Assembly (NCBI GenBank): GCA_016285335.1
Contig: JAEEQO010000119.1
Coordinates: forward strand, 1 to 9,184
Reading direction: 5' to 3'
From: Victivallales bacterium
Lineage (GTDB): Bacteria; Verrucomicrobiota; Lentisphaeria; Victivallales; UBA1829
DNA: 9,184 bases
The position numbers were made by a program, and so were the translations under genes. Shown piece after piece: positions 8,303 through 9,184 of the stretch (positions are counted from its first letter, which is position 1; the number at the start of each line of letters is the position of its first letter). The notes beneath the pieces were generated by a model that was given only the letters and a program-made list of their open reading frames with translations, did no database searches and had not been told where the DNA came from.

Positions 8303-9184
8303 CCATTCTCCCGCGCGGGAATGCGCCCGTGCGCGCCCCCGCATTTCCCTGTTTGAACTTGAATCCGCCGCGGATCGTTTTCACCGCCGCGCTGGTCCTG
8401 CTTGCCTGCGCATTCCGCATCCGCCTCGACGCAGCCGAATACGTCTGGATGGCCGCCGACACAACCGGAACGTATGCGCTGGAAGCCGGGGAAGACGGCA
8501 CGGTCCGGGCCACCGCGGAAATGCCCGGCAATCTGCGGATCTACCGGAGTGCAAAACGCGAAACGCTCGCCCCGGACCGCGCTGCATTTGAGGCAGGCAT
8601 GCTGTCGTTCCCGCTCAGGATCAGCGGCTGCACCCGGCCCGTGAAGGCGTGGATCTTCGCGAAGGACAAGGAGGGCAACTGGTATCAGAGCGAACACGAA
8701 TACGGCATCCCGCCGGGACAGGACACGGTCCTGGAACTGCCGCTCGACGAACCCGGTGCGATGCTCCCGGTCGGCCACAACGGCGCATGGACCGCGCAGA
8801 CCGCGTCCGCGATGTTCGAGTTCGGCGTGACCATGTTCGGCGACGAGGAAGCGGAACTCAGGGCGGAATGCCGCCCGCCCGTCTTCTCCGGCACACGCCG
8901 CCGCCCTCCCCTGAAAATCCTGGAATGGGAACTGCCCGCCTCGGCCGAAAAGGAAGGTCTGCTGGAGTCGCGCTTCCGGCTTTCCCGCGAGTATTTCAAC
9001 CCGTTCGACCCGGACGAGATCCAGGTCGACTACGAGCTCGAAACCATCGGTCCCGGCGGCGAACCGGAACGGCATCGCTGGCCCGCCTACTATGCGCAGG
9101 ATTTCGCGCGCGAACTTCATTTCGCGCAGGAGACCGTACGGCCGTCGGGCCAGCCGTACTGGGCGTTCCGCATGACGCCGCACG
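8299..9184 (+). CDS. Secreted beta-rich protein, possible glycoside hydrolase N-terminus, 3' end outside window
   Basis: The frame is open from ATG 8299 to the window edge (295 residues), beginning inside the pseudopilin stop (ATGA). A basic N-terminal region is followed by a hydrophobic stretch IVFTAALVLLACAF (about residues 26-39) and then DAAEYVW, consistent with a Sec signal peptide. LLAC could alternatively be a lipobox. The mature part looks beta-rich, with alternating segments such as LSFPLRISGCTRPVKAW and TVLELPLDEPGAMLPVG. Near residues 233-237 is FNPFDPDEIQVDYELETIGP, then a WPAYY / YWAFRMTP stretch. This resembles the N-terminal sandwich (DUF5060-like) that precedes catalytic domains in some glycoside hydrolases. 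That match is from memory of the family pattern and is tentative; no catalytic residues are visible. A long antisense frame covers the same DNA, but this strand has the start, the export signal and the operon fit. An exported carbohydrate-active or surface protein is the working call. Confidence 0.75.
   Translation, partial: MTILPRGNAPVRAPAFPCLNLNPPRIVFTAALVLLACAFRIRLDAAEYVWMAADTTGTYALEAGEDGTVRATAEMPGNLRIYRSAKRETLAPDRAAFEAGMLSFPLRISGCTRPVKAWIFAKDKEGNWYQSEHEYGIPPGQDTVLELPLDEPGAMLPVGHNGAWTAQTASAMFEFGVTMFGDEEAELRAECRPPVFSGTRRRPPLKILEWELPASAEKEGLLESRFRLSREYFNPFDPDEIQVDYELETIGPGGEPERHRWPAYYAQDFARELHFAQETVRPSGQPYWAFRMTPH

Noticed and set aside
5813..8344. Very long minus-strand frame opposite the glycosyltransferase and pseudopilin
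   Set aside because: Its translation is an Arg/Val/Glu/Ala-rich mirror typical of GC-rich antisense frames, with no domain or export signal, while the plus strand encodes two clear families.
8017..9183. 388-codon minus-strand frame at the right edge
   Set aside because: The opposite strand has an ATGA-coupled start, a signal peptide and beta-rich protein sequence; the minus frame has none of these.

Overview
GC-rich bacterial DNA with tightly packed genes. The best host guess is the Verrucomicrobiota/Lentisphaerota side of the PVC group, probably a Lentisphaeria-like (Victivallis-type) bacterium. The pointers are a single large pseudopilin of the kind those genomes carry in many copies (TFTLIELLIVIAI helix, then CLSNLRQLG and a MYQDAYDEFYP segment), a secreted beta-rich protein directly behind it, and an FtsH with an enlarged extracytoplasmic loop. 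This placement is inferred from family resemblance, not from a marker gene.

Left block (1-3527, + strand): a housekeeping operon. An AAA+ membrane protease FtsH enters from the left edge already in its N-terminal tail. It is followed after 15 nt by a small DUF167/YggU-family protein and after 4 nt by the tRNA 2-thiouridylase MnmA. The tight spacing and good Shine-Dalgarno sequences suggest one transcript covering membrane protein quality control and tRNA modification.

Junction (3507-3652): mnmA ends in a near-perfect palindrome. The converging space up to the next gene is filled by two and a half copies of a roughly 42-bp palindromic unit. Two stems differ by compensated base changes, and the loops read GCGNAGC on the minus strand. 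This looks like a REP/BIME-type repeat and is the most distinctive non-coding structure here.

Middle (3653-5578, - strand): a two-membrane-segment receptor. Its outer part resembles the ABC-substrate-binding-like sensor domain usually found in front of PAS and histidine kinase domains. The inner part is a single PAS-like domain and then a stop, with no kinase, cyclase or DNA-binding output. An acidic tandem-repeat linker lies in the outer domain.

Divergent control region (5579-5875): convincing sigma70-type promoters point both ways (TTGATT-17-TATAGT leftward, TTGAAA-16-TATATT rightward). A 13-bp palindrome and an AT-rich tract lie between them.

Right block (5876-9184, + strand): a membrane GT2 glycosyltransferase with the D, DAED, TED and QRSRW signature of processive or cellulose-synthase-like enzymes, then a pseudopilin. 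A secreted protein overlaps the pseudopilin stop by ATGA and runs off the right edge. The secreted protein has an export signal, a beta-rich N-terminus and a segment resembling the N-terminal sandwich of DUF5060-type glycoside hydrolases. Together these genes suggest a surface-glycan or glycan-foraging locus, with the pseudopilin translationally coupled to an exported protein. No tRNA, rRNA, CRISPR array, transposase or integrase was seen.
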